NCBI GenBank assembly: GCA_049802875.1
Contig: JBARNH010000030.1
Span: 25,548 to 89,547 of the forward strand
Source of the DNA: Lutacidiplasma sp049802875
Lineage (GTDB): Archaea; Thermoplasmatota; Thermoplasmata; Lutacidiplasmatales; UBA184
DNA: 64,000 nucleotides
Direction of reading: 5' to 3'
The position numbers and the translations under genes are program-made. Every line of letters begins with the position of its first letter. The first letter of the stretch is position 1. The notes beneath the pieces were generated by a model that saw only the letters and a program-made list of their open reading frames with translations, was not told where the DNA came from and made no database searches. This document shows positions 15,794 through 24,374 of this stretch, one piece after another.

Positions 15794-18097
15794 GTGCCAT
15801 CCCACCCTTACACTGGCCCACCCGCGTCTTCACCGGTCCCGCGGTCGCCGGAGGCCGTACCCCTCGAGGCGACGGAACTCGATCCAGAACTCCGGCAGGT
15901 GCTCTTCGCGGACGGCATCCGGAGCCTGTACCCGCCTCAGGCCGCCGCGCTCGGACCCGTTCTCGGGGGGGAGAGCGTGCTCCTGGCGTGTCCGACGGCG
16001 AGCGGGAAGTCCCTGGTCGCGTACCTCGCGCTGCTCCGGGCGGCCCGGGCCGGCCGCACCGGTCTCTACCTCGTCCCCCTCCGGGCGCTCGCCCACGAGA
16101 AGGCGGAGGAGCTCGCCCGCTTCGAGTCGCTCGGACTCAAGGTCGGGATCTCGATCGGCGATTTCGACCTCACCTCCGAGAAGCTCGAAAAGCTGGACGT
16201 TTTGGTCGCGACGAGCGAGAAGGCGGACGGGCTCCTGCGGCGGGGCAGCCCGTGGCTCGACCGTCTCGGGGTCGTGGTCGCGGACGAGGTGCATCTGATC
16301 CGGGACCCGGACCGAGGTCCCACCCTCGAGGTGAGTCTGACCCGATTGCGCCGGTCGTACCCCGGACTTCAGGTCGTCGCACTATCGGCGACGGTCGGCA
16401 ACTCGGAGGAGGTGGCCGAGTGGCTCGAGGCTCGCCACATTGCGAGCCAGTTCCGTCCGGTGCCGCTGAAGCTCGGCGTCTACCACGGCGGCCGGATCTT
16501 GTTCACCGACCTCTCGACCCGCGAGCTTGCCCCTCCCGGGGAGGCGATCCCTCGCCTCGTCCGCACGGTGGTTCAGGAAGGCGGGCAAGCCCTTGTTTTC
16601 GTGAACACACGAAAGTCGAGCGAGCAGGTCGCGGAATCGCTGATCCCGACGGTCCGAGGCTTGCTCACGGCCGAAGAGAAGGCGAGCGCCCGGGCCGCGG
16701 TCGAAGAGCTGGGCGGAGCCTCGGATGAGGAGACTGAGGGCCTTCGCCGGCTGGCCTCCATGATCCCCTACGGCGTCGCCTTCCACAACGCCTCCCTCAC
16801 CAACGCCGAACGACAGGTCGTGGAGCACGCGTTCCGGGACCGAGTCTTGAAGGCCCTGGTCGCCACACCGACGCTCGCCGCCGGGATCAATCTGCCCGCG
16901 CGGCGGGTGATCGTCCGCGACACGACCCGGTACGACGACCGGCTCGGAATGCAGGCTCCGATCCCCGCTACGGAGGTCCACCAGATGCTCGGTCGCGCGG
17001 GTCGCCCTCGCTTCGATCCGTGGGGCGAAGCGCTCCTGCTCGCGCGCACGCCGGACGACGAAGACCGCCTCTTGGACGGATACCTGTCGGCACCCCCGGA
17101 GGACGTCGTCAGTCGACTCGCGGCCGAGCCGGCGCTTCGGATGCACGTGCTCGCGCTTGTCGCGAGCGGTGCGGTCCGTACGGAGGAGGAGCTCGAAGCG
17201 TTCTTCGCTGCGACGTTCTACGGCCACACCCTCCCGTTGTCCGAGCTCCGGTCCACGGTCCGTACGGTCCGCCGCTTCCTCGAGGAGAACGAGTTCCTGG
17301 TTCCGGGCAAGGACCTCCGGGCGACCCCGTTCGGGGGGATGACGAGCGAACTCTACCTCGACCCCCTGAGCGCGGTCGTGCTGCGGCAGGTGCTCGAACG
17401 GGCGCCTATCGGGGTGGGGGTGTTCCCGCTGCTCGCGTCGATCGCGGCGACGCCCGACCTGCCGCCGCTCTTTCTCCGAAGGGGGGAGGAGGCCGACCTC
17501 CTCACTCGGTACACGGACGAGGCCGAGGAGCTGCTCGTGAAACCCGAGGAAGCACCGCTCGGGCTCGACCTCGACGGATTCCTTTCGACCCTCAAGACCG
17601 CCTCGGTCCTCGAGGCGTGGATCAACGAGGTCCCGATCCTCGAGATCACGCGTCGGTTCGGGATCGGCGCCGGGGATCTCCGTACCAAGGTCGAAGACGC
17701 GGAGTGGTTGCTGTTCGCCACGGGTCGGCTCGCCTCCCGGTTCCAGCGTCGACTCAGTCGAGCGATCGACGACCTCTCCCTCCGAGTACGGTACGGAGCC
17801 GGAGAGGAGTTGATGGACCTCGTCCGACTGCGCGGGATCGGTCGGGTCCGGGCTCGACTCCTCTTCCGAGCGGGGTATGCCGACCGCGAGTCTCTCCGTC
17901 ACGCCCCGATCGACCGGATCGAGCAGGTGCTTCGGTCGCGAAAGCTGGCCGAGATAGTCGTCAGTCAGCTTCGCCGCCGGACGGCGGAGGACCGAGCAGC
18001 GGGCGAAGCTCCCCGAAAGGTGCTGCCGCGTCCGTCCGTCCCGACGCGACCCACGGTTCGTACGCTCGATGAGTTTCCCGGAACCTCGGAGCGATGA
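15794..18097 (+). CDS. hel308: Hel308/Ski2-family DNA helicase
   Basis: A 767-residue superfamily 2 helicase. Q motif YPPQ (residues 46-49), Walker A CPTASGKS (66-73), DEVH (164-167), motif III SATVGN (about 197), motif VI QMLGRAGRP, then winged-helix and ratchet domains and an HhH segment LVRLRGIGRVRARLLFRAGY. Hel308 unwinds 3'-tailed DNA at stalled forks. The start is a GTG at 15794, 24 nt after the acyl-CoA dehydrogenase. The N-terminal 20 residues are low in homology. Its 3' end overlaps the convergent orc1/cdc6-like gene by 137 nt. Some SF2 helicases of similar layout act in repair or on RNA, so the exact subfamily is less sure than the family. Confidence 0.88.
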   Translation: MPSHPYTGPPASSPVPRSPEAVPLEATELDPELRQVLFADGIRSLYPPQAAALGPVLGGESVLLACPTASGKSLVAYLALLRAARAGRTGLYLVPLRALAHEKAEELARFESLGLKVGISIGDFDLTSEKLEKLDVLVATSEKADGLLRRGSPWLDRLGVVVADEVHLIRDPDRGPTLEVSLTRLRRSYPGLQVVALSATVGNSEEVAEWLEARHIASQFRPVPLKLGVYHGGRILFTDLSTRELAPPGEAIPRLVRTVVQEGGQALVFVNTRKSSEQVAESLIPTVRGLLTAEEKASARAAVEELGGASDEETEGLRRLASMIPYGVAFHNASLTNAERQVVEHAFRDRVLKALVATPTLAAGINLPARRVIVRDTTRYDDRLGMQAPIPATEVHQMLGRAGRPRFDPWGEALLLARTPDDEDRLLDGYLSAPPEDVVSRLAAEPALRMHVLALVASGAVRTEEELEAFFAATFYGHTLPLSELRSTVRTVRRFLEENEFLVPGKDLRATPFGGMTSELYLDPLSAVVLRQVLERAPIGVGVFPLLASIAATPDLPPLFLRRGEEADLLTRYTDEAEELLVKPEEAPLGLDLDGFLSTLKTASVLEAWINEVPILEITRRFGIGAGDLRTKVEDAEWLLFATGRLASRFQRRLSRAIDDLSLRVRYGAGEELMDLVRLRGIGRVRARLLFRAGYADRESLRHAPIDRIEQVLRSRKLAEIVVSQLRRRTAEDRAAGEAPRKVLPRPSVPTRPTVRTLDEFPGTSER

Positions 18098-19175
18098 CCC
18101 ATTCGTCGATGGGCGCGATCATCTTCACGACGGACCTCGTCCCGCCGACTCCGCCCGGCCGTACCTCCCGCCGCACGTAACCGGCCTGTTCCAGTCGAAC
18201 GATCCGTCGCCACAGGGTCGTCGGGGGGAGTGGGGAGACCCCCTGCGCGCGAGCGTAGCGAGCCTCGAGGCGTTTGACGTCCCCGACGGAGGCGGTTCTC
18301 CCCCGAGCCGCCTCCTCGATCGCACGGATCACCCGGGACTCGATCGGCAAGGCGAGTTCGCCCCCTCGGGGTCGGCCGAGCTCGCCCGGGCGCCGAGCCA
18401 ACGGTCCGAGCAACGCGCGGCGCACCAGGTCCAACGCCCGGATGGCTCCTCCCCCGTCCTCCACGGTCCGCTCTACGATGCGTTCGACGAGCTCGGGCGG
18501 AGCCGACCGCCCGAGGGCTCGGCTCGTCCGGTCGTCGACCAAGCTGCGCAGCGAGTGCCCGCCGTACGGTGCGACGGTGACGAACGGCCCGATCCGCCAG
18601 CGGGCGTGGAGTTCGCTCTCCGCTCGGCGAACACCCTCCGGGGTCCCGGCGAGCACGGTCCATACTCGCGGGATACCGGATTCTCCCTCGGGGAGGAACC
18701 GGTCGGGATCGCCGAGCGCTCGAAGGAGGGGACCCAGGTCCGGCCCGCCGACCCGCACGTCATCGAGAACGAGGACGAGCGGTCGGCCCTCGCGCCGGAG
18801 CCGGCGGAGGAAACCCGCGACGATCTCCGCGACCGGGAATCCCCGCCCGTCGAACCCTTCGTCCATGCTCGCGAGGAGGGCCGCCGCGACCCCGTGCGTG
18901 GCCCGGTATCGAGGGGTTCGGAGGGCCACCCACCGAGGGATCACGCCGGGGTGCGACACCCGAAGTCGATCGGCAACCTCCCGGGCGGCTCGGCGGGCGA
19001 CGCTCGAGGTCCCCGCCCCGCGGGGCCCCACGACCCCGACCATCCACGGAGGAGGGGCGTGCGGGTCCGGGGCGTCGAGTCGACGGACGACCTCCGCGAC
19101 TTCCGCCTCTCGACCGAGGATCACGGGAGGCAACCAGTCCAGCGCAAGAACTTCGGGGTGAGGGGTGGCCAGCAT
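17961..19175 (-). CDS. Orc1/Cdc6-like AAA+ ATPase
   Basis: A 404-residue AAA+ protein of the archaeal origin-recognition/Cdc6 type. The N-terminus has ILGREAEVAEVVRRL (the box II region preceding Walker A), WMVGVVGPRGAGTSSVARRA (Walker A with GT-S in place of GKT/GKS), LVLVLDDVRVGG (Walker B as DD rather than DE), and a C-terminal winged helix with LWRRIVRLEQAGYVRREVRP. The missing lysine in Walker A and the Asp-Asp Walker B suggest weak or no ATPase activity, so it may be a secondary paralogue or a regulator. The ATG at 19173-19175 has a TATA-like box about 25 nt upstream, consistent with a leaderless mRNA. Confidence 0.68.
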   Translation of the reverse strand: MLATPHPEVLALDWLPPVILGREAEVAEVVRRLDAPDPHAPPPWMVGVVGPRGAGTSSVARRAAREVADRLRVSHPGVIPRWVALRTPRYRATHGVAAALLASMDEGFDGRGFPVAEIVAGFLRRLRREGRPLVLVLDDVRVGGPDLGPLLRALGDPDRFLPEGESGIPRVWTVLAGTPEGVRRAESELHARWRIGPFVTVAPYGGHSLRSLVDDRTSRALGRSAPPELVERIVERTVEDGGGAIRALDLVRRALLGPLARRPGELGRPRGGELALPIESRVIRAIEEAARGRTASVGDVKRLEARYARAQGVSPLPPTTLWRRIVRLEQAGYVRREVRPGGVGGTRSVVKMIAPIDEWVIAPRFRETHRAYEPWVASGRTDAAAPFGELRPLLGPPPSGGEAD

Positions 19176-19220
19176 GAAGTATTGTATTACTAAGTGATAT
19201 AAGAATTCTAATAACCGCAT
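19176..19220. promoter_or_regulatory. AT-rich divergent promoter between orc1/cdc6-like and mscS
   Basis: A 45-nt AT-rich island in otherwise GC-rich DNA. The central gatataag (19196-19203) can act as a TATA box for the leftward gene (25 nt before its ATG) and perhaps also rightward. Because archaeal origins often lie beside orc1/cdc6 genes, the island was searched for origin-recognition-box repeats; none was recognised in this short interval. Confidence 0.5.
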
Positions 19221-19270
19221 CGTTCGCGGCCGGAAAGGGCTATGCGGCGCCGCTCTTCGGGGGGGGCGCG

Positions 19271-20197
19271 ATGGCGACCCCGTCCAATATCCACCCGCTC
19301 CGGACCCTGTTCCGGAACCTCCTGCTGGTCGTACTCTTGGCGGTCGCGCTGTTCGTCGTGTTCACCGTGTTCAATCGGTACGTCCTGCACGGGTTCTCGA
19401 CCATCGAGATCCAGCTCCTCGAGGCCGGTGCGGTCGTCCTGATCGCGTTCGCGGCCGCCCGGGCGTTCACGGGCGCCGCCGACGCGGTGCTGCAACGCCG
19501 CGGTCAGGGACGGCACGGAGCGACGATCCGGATCTTCCTCAACCTGCTGATCGGGGTCGCGGCGATCCTGGCGCTCTTCGACCTTGCCGGGGTCTCGGCC
19601 GAGTCGATCTTCCTGGGCAGCGCGTTCGCCGGCATCATCCTCGGCCTTGCCGCCCAGACGGTGCTCTCGAACGTCTTCGCGGGGCTGCTCCTCGTCCTGG
19701 CGAACCCGTTCCGCCCCGGCGACCGCGTGAGCTTCATCTCCTCGAGCTACGGAGCCTTCGCGCCGAGTTACCCTCACGAGATGGTGTATCCGAGTTACTC
19801 GGGGACGGTCGACGATGTCGAACTGCTGTACACGATCCTCCGCCTGGATGTGGGCGGCATCGCGAAGGTGCCCAACTCGGTCGTGCTCGGCGCGTTGGTC
19901 CTCCAGCCCCAACCCGGGGTGCCGAAGGTCCACCGCGTACGCATGACCCTGCCGCTATCGGTCGGAGTGCCGATCGTGGAACGGGCCCTCTCGGACATCG
20001 CGCACGCGTTCCCCGAGGATGCGGCCCGGACTCCCCCCCATGTCGAGGTGACCGACATCGGGGCGACGACGTGGGATGCGGTGATCGTCCTCTGGTCGCC
20101 GATCCTCGAGGATTCGCCGGTCCGGGACCGGGTGATGCGCGCCGTCCTCGCTCGGCTCCCATCGGCCTCCGCCTCGCCCTCCGACGTTTCGAAGTAG
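19271..20197 (+). CDS. mscS: MscS-family mechanosensitive channel
   Basis: A 308-residue membrane protein with N-terminal helices at about 13-32, 44-62 and 83-103 and the pore-lining helix FLGSAFAGIILGLAAQTVLS, followed by the beta domain beginning NPFRPGDRVSFIS. These features define small-conductance mechanosensitive channels, which release solutes on osmotic down-shock. Compared with the canonical beta domain there is an insertion of about 25 residues around SYPHEMVYPSYSG before the TVDDVELLYT strand. The C-terminal alpha-beta domain is present. It is divergent from the orc1/cdc6-like gene. Confidence 0.88.
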   Translation: MATPSNIHPLRTLFRNLLLVVLLAVALFVVFTVFNRYVLHGFSTIEIQLLEAGAVVLIAFAAARAFTGAADAVLQRRGQGRHGATIRIFLNLLIGVAAILALFDLAGVSAESIFLGSAFAGIILGLAAQTVLSNVFAGLLLVLANPFRPGDRVSFISSSYGAFAPSYPHEMVYPSYSGTVDDVELLYTILRLDVGGIAKVPNSVVLGALVLQPQPGVPKVHRVRMTLPLSVGVPIVERALSDIAHAFPEDAARTPPHVEVTDIGATTWDAVIVLWSPILEDSPVRDRVMRAVLARLPSASASPSDVSK

Positions 20198-20254
20198 CGC
20201 TCGGCGGCCGCTCCTTTAAATTCGCCCGGTGCTCGGGCGGGCCCAAGAGGGACG

Positions 20255-21361
20255 ATGGGCTATCGAGTGACGTTGATCCCGGGGGACGGGATCGGTCCCG
20301 AAGTCACCCACGCCGCCCGGCGAGTCGCCGATGCGACCGGCGTGGAGATCGAATGGGACGTCGTCGAGGCGGGGGAGAAGGCGATCAAGCAGACCGGAAA
20401 CCCGCTCCCCGAACCCGTGCTCGATTCGATCCGCAAGAACCGAATCGCCCTCAAAGGCCCGATCACCACCCCGATCGGGAGCGGCTTTCGTTCCGTCAAT
20501 GTGGCGCTGCGCCAGCAGCTCGACCTGTTCGCCTCGGTGCGACCCGCTCGGGCGATCGCCGGCGAAGGCACCCGCTACCCCGAGACCGATCTGATCGTCG
20601 TCCGAGAAGCGACCGAGGGGCTCTACTCGGGCGTCGAGCATTGGGTCGACCGGGACCACACCGCGGCCGAAACCGTGAACGTCATTACGCGAAAGGCGTC
20701 CGACCGGATCATCAAGTTCGCGTTCGAACTCGCCCGGCGGTCGCACCGAAAGCATCTCACCGCCGTCCATAAAGCGAATATCATGAAGACGACGGGGGCC
20801 CTCTTCCAGACCGCGTTCCGGGAGATGGCTCCGAAGTACCCGGACATCCTGGCCGACGAGCGCCTCATCGACAACATGTGCATGCAACTCGCGAAGAAGC
20901 CGTCCGACTACGACATGATCGTGACCACCAACCTGTTCGGCGACATCCTGTCCGACCTGACCGCCGGATTGGCGGGTGGGCTGGGAGTCGCCCCGGGTGC
21001 GCTGTTCGGGGACTCGCTCGCGGTCTTCGAACCGGTCCACGGTTCCGCGCCGAAGTACGCCGGATCGGACAAGGCCGATCCGACCGCCGAGATCCTTTGC
21101 GTCGAGCTGCTCCTCCGCCACGTCGGGGAGACGGAGGCCGCCGACCGGATCTTCCGCGCCGTCTGGGAGACGATTCACGAGAAGAAGTTCGTGACGTACG
21201 ACCTCGCCTTGCCCGGCTACACGCTCACGCCCGTGCCGCCGTCCAGCTGCTCGGCCATGACGGCAGAGATCGCCCGGAAAGTTCCGTTGGTCGACCTCCA
21301 AGCGCCGCTCCCGGGCCCCCGCGGCCCGGGCCTGGGCGTGGACCCTCACCTCGTATCCTGA
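20255..21361 (+). CDS. icd: Isocitrate dehydrogenase (IDH/IPMDH family), probably NADP-type
   Basis: A 368-residue beta-decarboxylating dehydrogenase converting isocitrate to 2-oxoglutarate. The substrate loop FRSVNVALRQ has Ser80, Asn82 and Arg86, the S-x-N pattern of isocitrate rather than isopropylmalate enzymes, and REATEGLYSGVEH follows. The cofactor site reads HGSAPKYAGSDKADP; the Lys-Tyr after Pro corresponds to the NADP-binding pair of E. coli IDH, and KFVTYDLA retains the third tyrosine, though the arginine four residues on is replaced. The protein is about 45 residues shorter than E. coli IDH and ends with a GP-rich tail. With aconitase (45.5 kb) it supplies part of a TCA cycle. Confidence 0.85.
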   Translation: MGYRVTLIPGDGIGPEVTHAARRVADATGVEIEWDVVEAGEKAIKQTGNPLPEPVLDSIRKNRIALKGPITTPIGSGFRSVNVALRQQLDLFASVRPARAIAGEGTRYPETDLIVVREATEGLYSGVEHWVDRDHTAAETVNVITRKASDRIIKFAFELARRSHRKHLTAVHKANIMKTTGALFQTAFREMAPKYPDILADERLIDNMCMQLAKKPSDYDMIVTTNLFGDILSDLTAGLAGGLGVAPGALFGDSLAVFEPVHGSAPKYAGSDKADPTAEILCVELLLRHVGETEAADRIFRAVWETIHEKKFVTYDLALPGYTLTPVPPSSCSAMTAEIARKVPLVDLQAPLPGPRGPGLGVDPHLVS

Positions 21362-21425
21362 ACCGGCGGGCCCTCGAGCTCCGAGGTAGGTTTAAGCTCG
21401 GGGCCGGGCCCTTCCTCGTCGGAGC

Positions 21426-22010
21426 ATGGGCGCGGCCACCCCCCGAGCGATCCGGATCCCGCGGCCGGCCTCCGAAACGACGCGGGACCCATCGAAACCT
21501 TCCGGCCCTGCCCCCCGCCCTCCGGCGCCGGAGGTCACGACCGGCCCGGTAGAGGTCCGGAAGAATGCCGCCGGTTTTCAACGAGCATTCCGTCTGGGGA
21601 CCATCTACCTCGTCGCGCTCGTGGTCCTGTACGTCGCGTTCCTCCTCCTCGACCGATCGTCGCCCGGCGGGACGAGTCCTGCCGCACAGATGGGGGACCT
21701 GTACTTCACCGCCATCGCGACCGTGTTGGGGTTCGGTGGCGTGGTGCTCGCACTGAGCTCCGCGCCGAGAGCCATCGAACTCCGTCCGGACTCCCTGGTC
21801 GTCGTGGCGTGGTGGGGGCGACGCCGAGAGTTTCCTCCGCTGAGCGGCCTCCGGGTGACGGTCGTGCGTCGTTTTCCGTCCGGTTTCCTTTCCAGCACTA
21901 CGGTCGAAGTCATTCAGTTGGATGACCGCAAGGGCAACCACCGGACCTACCACGTGGAGGAAGGGCTGATCCCCGAGCACCTGCCCGAACGACCGGCCGG
22001 TCGACCCTAG
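21426..22010 (+). CDS. Membrane protein with PH-like C-terminal region, function unknown
   Basis: A 194-residue protein I do not recognise. Residues 1-55 are Pro/Ala-rich and probably disordered; LGTIYLVALVVLYVAFLLL (about 57-75) and LYFTAIATVLGFGGVVLAL (about 92-110) are two membrane helices. The remaining 80 residues alternate hydrophobic and charged positions (DSLVVVAWWGRRREF, GLRVTVVRRF, TTVEVIQLDD), like a small beta-barrel of the bacterial PH-domain sort found after two TM helices. It follows icd by 64 nt on the same strand. Confidence 0.62.
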   Translation: MGAATPRAIRIPRPASETTRDPSKPSGPAPRPPAPEVTTGPVEVRKNAAGFQRAFRLGTIYLVALVVLYVAFLLLDRSSPGGTSPAAQMGDLYFTAIATVLGFGGVVLALSSAPRAIELRPDSLVVVAWWGRRREFPPLSGLRVTVVRRFPSGFLSSTTVEVIQLDDRKGNHRTYHVEEGLIPEHLPERPAGRP

Positions 22011-22028
22011 CGCCTCGGCGGCGCGGGG

Positions 22029-22406
22029 TCACTCGAGGAGGTCTTCGAGTTCGCTCGCGACCAGCGTGAGCAGCTGGTCGAGGGACCGATTCTTCAATTC
22101 TGTGATCTGCCCCGCGTCGGTCTCCATTCGGGCCAGGAACTCGTCGCCGTCGCGTACGAAGGAGAGCGACAGCACGTGCGTACGGCCGTCCGCCCGACGG
22201 ACGACGGGGATCGCGGCCGCGGGCGCGGGCTTGCTCTTCGCCGAGGGTTTGGCGGTCGCGGAGGCGCCCGCTTTATGGCTCGATTTGGGTGCGGACGCCT
22301 TCTTTGCGACCCGGTGCGCGGGTGCCTTCTTCGCGGATTTTCGGGGGGAGGAGACCGGCCGGCTCGCCGTCTTCGCCTTCGATTTCTGACGGCGAGCGGA
22401 GGGCAT
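22029..22406 (-). CDS. Small basic protein with histone-H1-like Lys/Ala/Pro tail
   Basis: A 125-residue protein. Residues 1-70 are almost wholly Lys, Ala, Ser, Pro and Arg with repeated KSxKK/KPSAK-like units, like the tails of H1 histones and of some bacterial HU-type proteins. Residues 71-125 form a compact acidic domain (RTHVLSLSFVRDGDEFLARM, then ITELKNRSLDQLLTLVASEL). A DNA- or RNA-binding role of the tail is inferred from composition only. A TATA-like ccataaatag on the minus strand near 22440-22450 fits its start. Confidence 0.65.
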   Translation of the reverse strand: MPSARRQKSKAKTASRPVSSPRKSAKKAPAHRVAKKASAPKSSHKAGASATAKPSAKSKPAPAAAIPVVRRADGRTHVLSLSFVRDGDEFLARMETDAGQITELKNRSLDQLLTLVASELEDLLE

Positions 22407-22535
22407 GCCTCGGGGCCTCGAAGCGGGCGCACCAACCCTCCCTATTTATGGATATGGTCCCGAATCGGCGCAAACGCGGGGCCGCGGCAACTCCGGGCCA
22501 ACTCCTTTAGCACAGCCCTCGGTGCGGAACGCTCG

Positions 22536-24374
22536 ATGAGCTCCGCGGAGAGCGGCTCGCGCGATCGTTCGCCGTCCGCGGGTCAAGACGGGCGTCCCGT
22601 ACGACCCGAGACCGTTCTCTTCCTCGTTGGCCTCGCCTTGATCCTCGTCTTTCTGGCGCTGGAACCGTACCTATCGTACTCCGTCTTCGGGTCGGACACG
22701 GGAGAGTACTATCGGCTGACCGCGACCCTCCTCTCGACGGGCCACGTGCCCGTCGGATCCGCATACGGCGGCTGGGGGACCGCCTACCCCGACTTCCCGG
22801 GGATATTCCTCCTCGCGGGCGCCGGCGCCGGCGCGCTCGGCCTCGACCCGTTCACGGCGTTGACCGTCATCATCCCGGTCGTCGCGGTCCTCTCGGTCTT
22901 CCCGCTGTTCCTTCTGTTCCGGCGGATCTACCCCCACGACACGGTCGCGCTCCTCGCGGCGGCGATCGGCTCGGTCGCGATGCCGCGGATGTTCTCGATC
23001 GCGCACCCGGCGCCGCTCGCGTTCGGGGACTTCCTCGCGGTCGCGGCGCTCTGGATGTTCGTCGAAAGCCGGCGGGACACTCGCTGGTACCTGCCGCTCG
23101 CGCTCAGCAGCGGCGCGCTCATCGTCACCCATCATCTCTCCACCTTCTTCCTGCTCATCGGGGCCCTCGGGGGCCTGTTGTTCCTCGAATTGTGGCGCCC
23201 GGGGCTGTGGAGCCGACGATTCCCCTCCCGGGAGTTCGTGTACCTCGGCGCTCTGGTCACGGCGGCGCTCGTCTTCTGGTTCTACGGTACGACGGCGTTC
23301 GTCTCGACCGTCATACTCCCGGCGTTCCCTCCCTCGATCGCGACGACGCCGACCGCGGCATTTGGGATCCTTGAAGCCGCGGGCGTCGCGTTGGTGGTCA
23401 TCGCCGGGGGCCTCGTATGGTGGAGGCGGGCGCGCTTCCGACCCCATCGAGAGTGGGTCCGACTCCCGACCGACCGCAGCGTGCTCCGCGATTTCGTCCT
23501 ATTGATCGTCGGCATCTTCGGAGGGGTCGCGGTCCTCGTTTTCGTGGCCATTCCGGGGACGACCCAGACGACGAGCCCGGCCGCGATCCTCTGGTTCGCC
23601 CCCGTGCTCGCGCTCGTGGTCTTCGCCAGCGGTAGCCGCAAGGCGTTGACCCCGGCCCGGCTCGGCCCTTGGGGACTGACCTGGCTGGGAGCACTCTCGC
23701 TCTCCGCGGTGCTGGTCCTCGCCGCGGGGGAAGCACCGGGGTCGTCGTTCTCGCATTTCGCGTCGGCGTTCCCGCCCGAGCGGTTCGCCGAGTATCTGTT
23801 CCTTCCGCTCGCGCTCCTCGTGGCCGTCGGTATCGCCCGCCTGGTCGCGCGCGTGGGCGATCGGGCCGGTCGGCGGGCGTTCCTCGCGGCCGGCCTTGGG
23901 GTCGTGCTTCTCCTCGCGGCGAACGCCGCGATCGTCTATCCCCCTCAGGCGGACCTCGGCGGTTTCGAGGAGGGCCTCACACACGGGGATGCGGCGCTCT
24001 GGATGTGGATCGGGATCGCGGAGCCGCGCTCGGCGGTCGTGGCATCCGACCACCGCTTGAGCTCGATGATCTTCGGCTTCGACGGCAATCCAGCCACGTG
24101 GGGCTCCACTCCGGCGTTGTTTACCGGTACCAACTTCTCGGCGGCGGTGAGCGAGTTACGTGCCTCGGGCGCACCCACGACGCTCCGGCCCATCGACCTG
24201 GTCGCCGTCGACTCGGTGATGTACTCGGGCGTCGCCCTCAACCCGTCGGCCCAGGCACTTCCGCTGAGCGCGCAAGCGATCGCGTGGTTCGGCGGGCTAC
24301 CGTTTATCCTGCTGTACTCGAACGGTCAAGAGGCCGTCTATCTGGTCGACTCGACCGCGTTTCCGGGCGGATAA
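22536..24374 (+). CDS. Polytopic membrane protein, GT-C glycosyltransferase-like
   Basis: A 612-residue protein with about 12-13 membrane helices and a C-terminal soluble section (about 490-612). The first loop after helix 1 contains YSVFGSDTGEYYRLTA, an acidic motif in the place where GT-C enzymes (PMT/ArnT/DUF2206-like) bind the lipid-phosphate sugar donor. This and the overall topology suggest a dolichyl-phosphate-sugar-dependent transferase acting outside the membrane. The ATG at 22536 is chosen over the 360-nt upstream extension, which is antisense to the H1-like gene. It overlaps the 3' end of mptE by 37 nt. Confidence 0.68.
   Translation: MSSAESGSRDRSPSAGQDGRPVRPETVLFLVGLALILVFLALEPYLSYSVFGSDTGEYYRLTATLLSTGHVPVGSAYGGWGTAYPDFPGIFLLAGAGAGALGLDPFTALTVIIPVVAVLSVFPLFLLFRRIYPHDTVALLAAAIGSVAMPRMFSIAHPAPLAFGDFLAVAALWMFVESRRDTRWYLPLALSSGALIVTHHLSTFFLLIGALGGLLFLELWRPGLWSRRFPSREFVYLGALVTAALVFWFYGTTAFVSTVILPAFPPSIATTPTAAFGILEAAGVALVVIAGGLVWWRRARFRPHREWVRLPTDRSVLRDFVLLIVGIFGGVAVLVFVAIPGTTQTTSPAAILWFAPVLALVVFASGSRKALTPARLGPWGLTWLGALSLSAVLVLAAGEAPGSSFSHFASAFPPERFAEYLFLPLALLVAVGIARLVARVGDRAGRRAFLAAGLGVVLLLAANAAIVYPPQADLGGFEEGLTHGDAALWMWIGIAEPRSAVVASDHRLSSMIFGFDGNPATWGSTPALFTGTNFSAAVSELRASGAPTTLRPIDLVAVDSVMYSGVALNPSAQALPLSAQAIAWFGGLPFILLYSNGQEAVYLVDSTAFPGG

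Noticed and set aside
19176..19270. A replication origin with origin-recognition boxes
   Set aside because: The spacer is only 95 nt and shows no repeated G-rich boxes; it is sufficiently explained as a promoter.
22176..22535. A 120-residue N-terminal extension of the GT-C-like membrane protein
   Set aside because: It is antisense to the H1-like gene and Arg/Gly-rich; the ATG at 22536 leads directly into the first membrane helix region.
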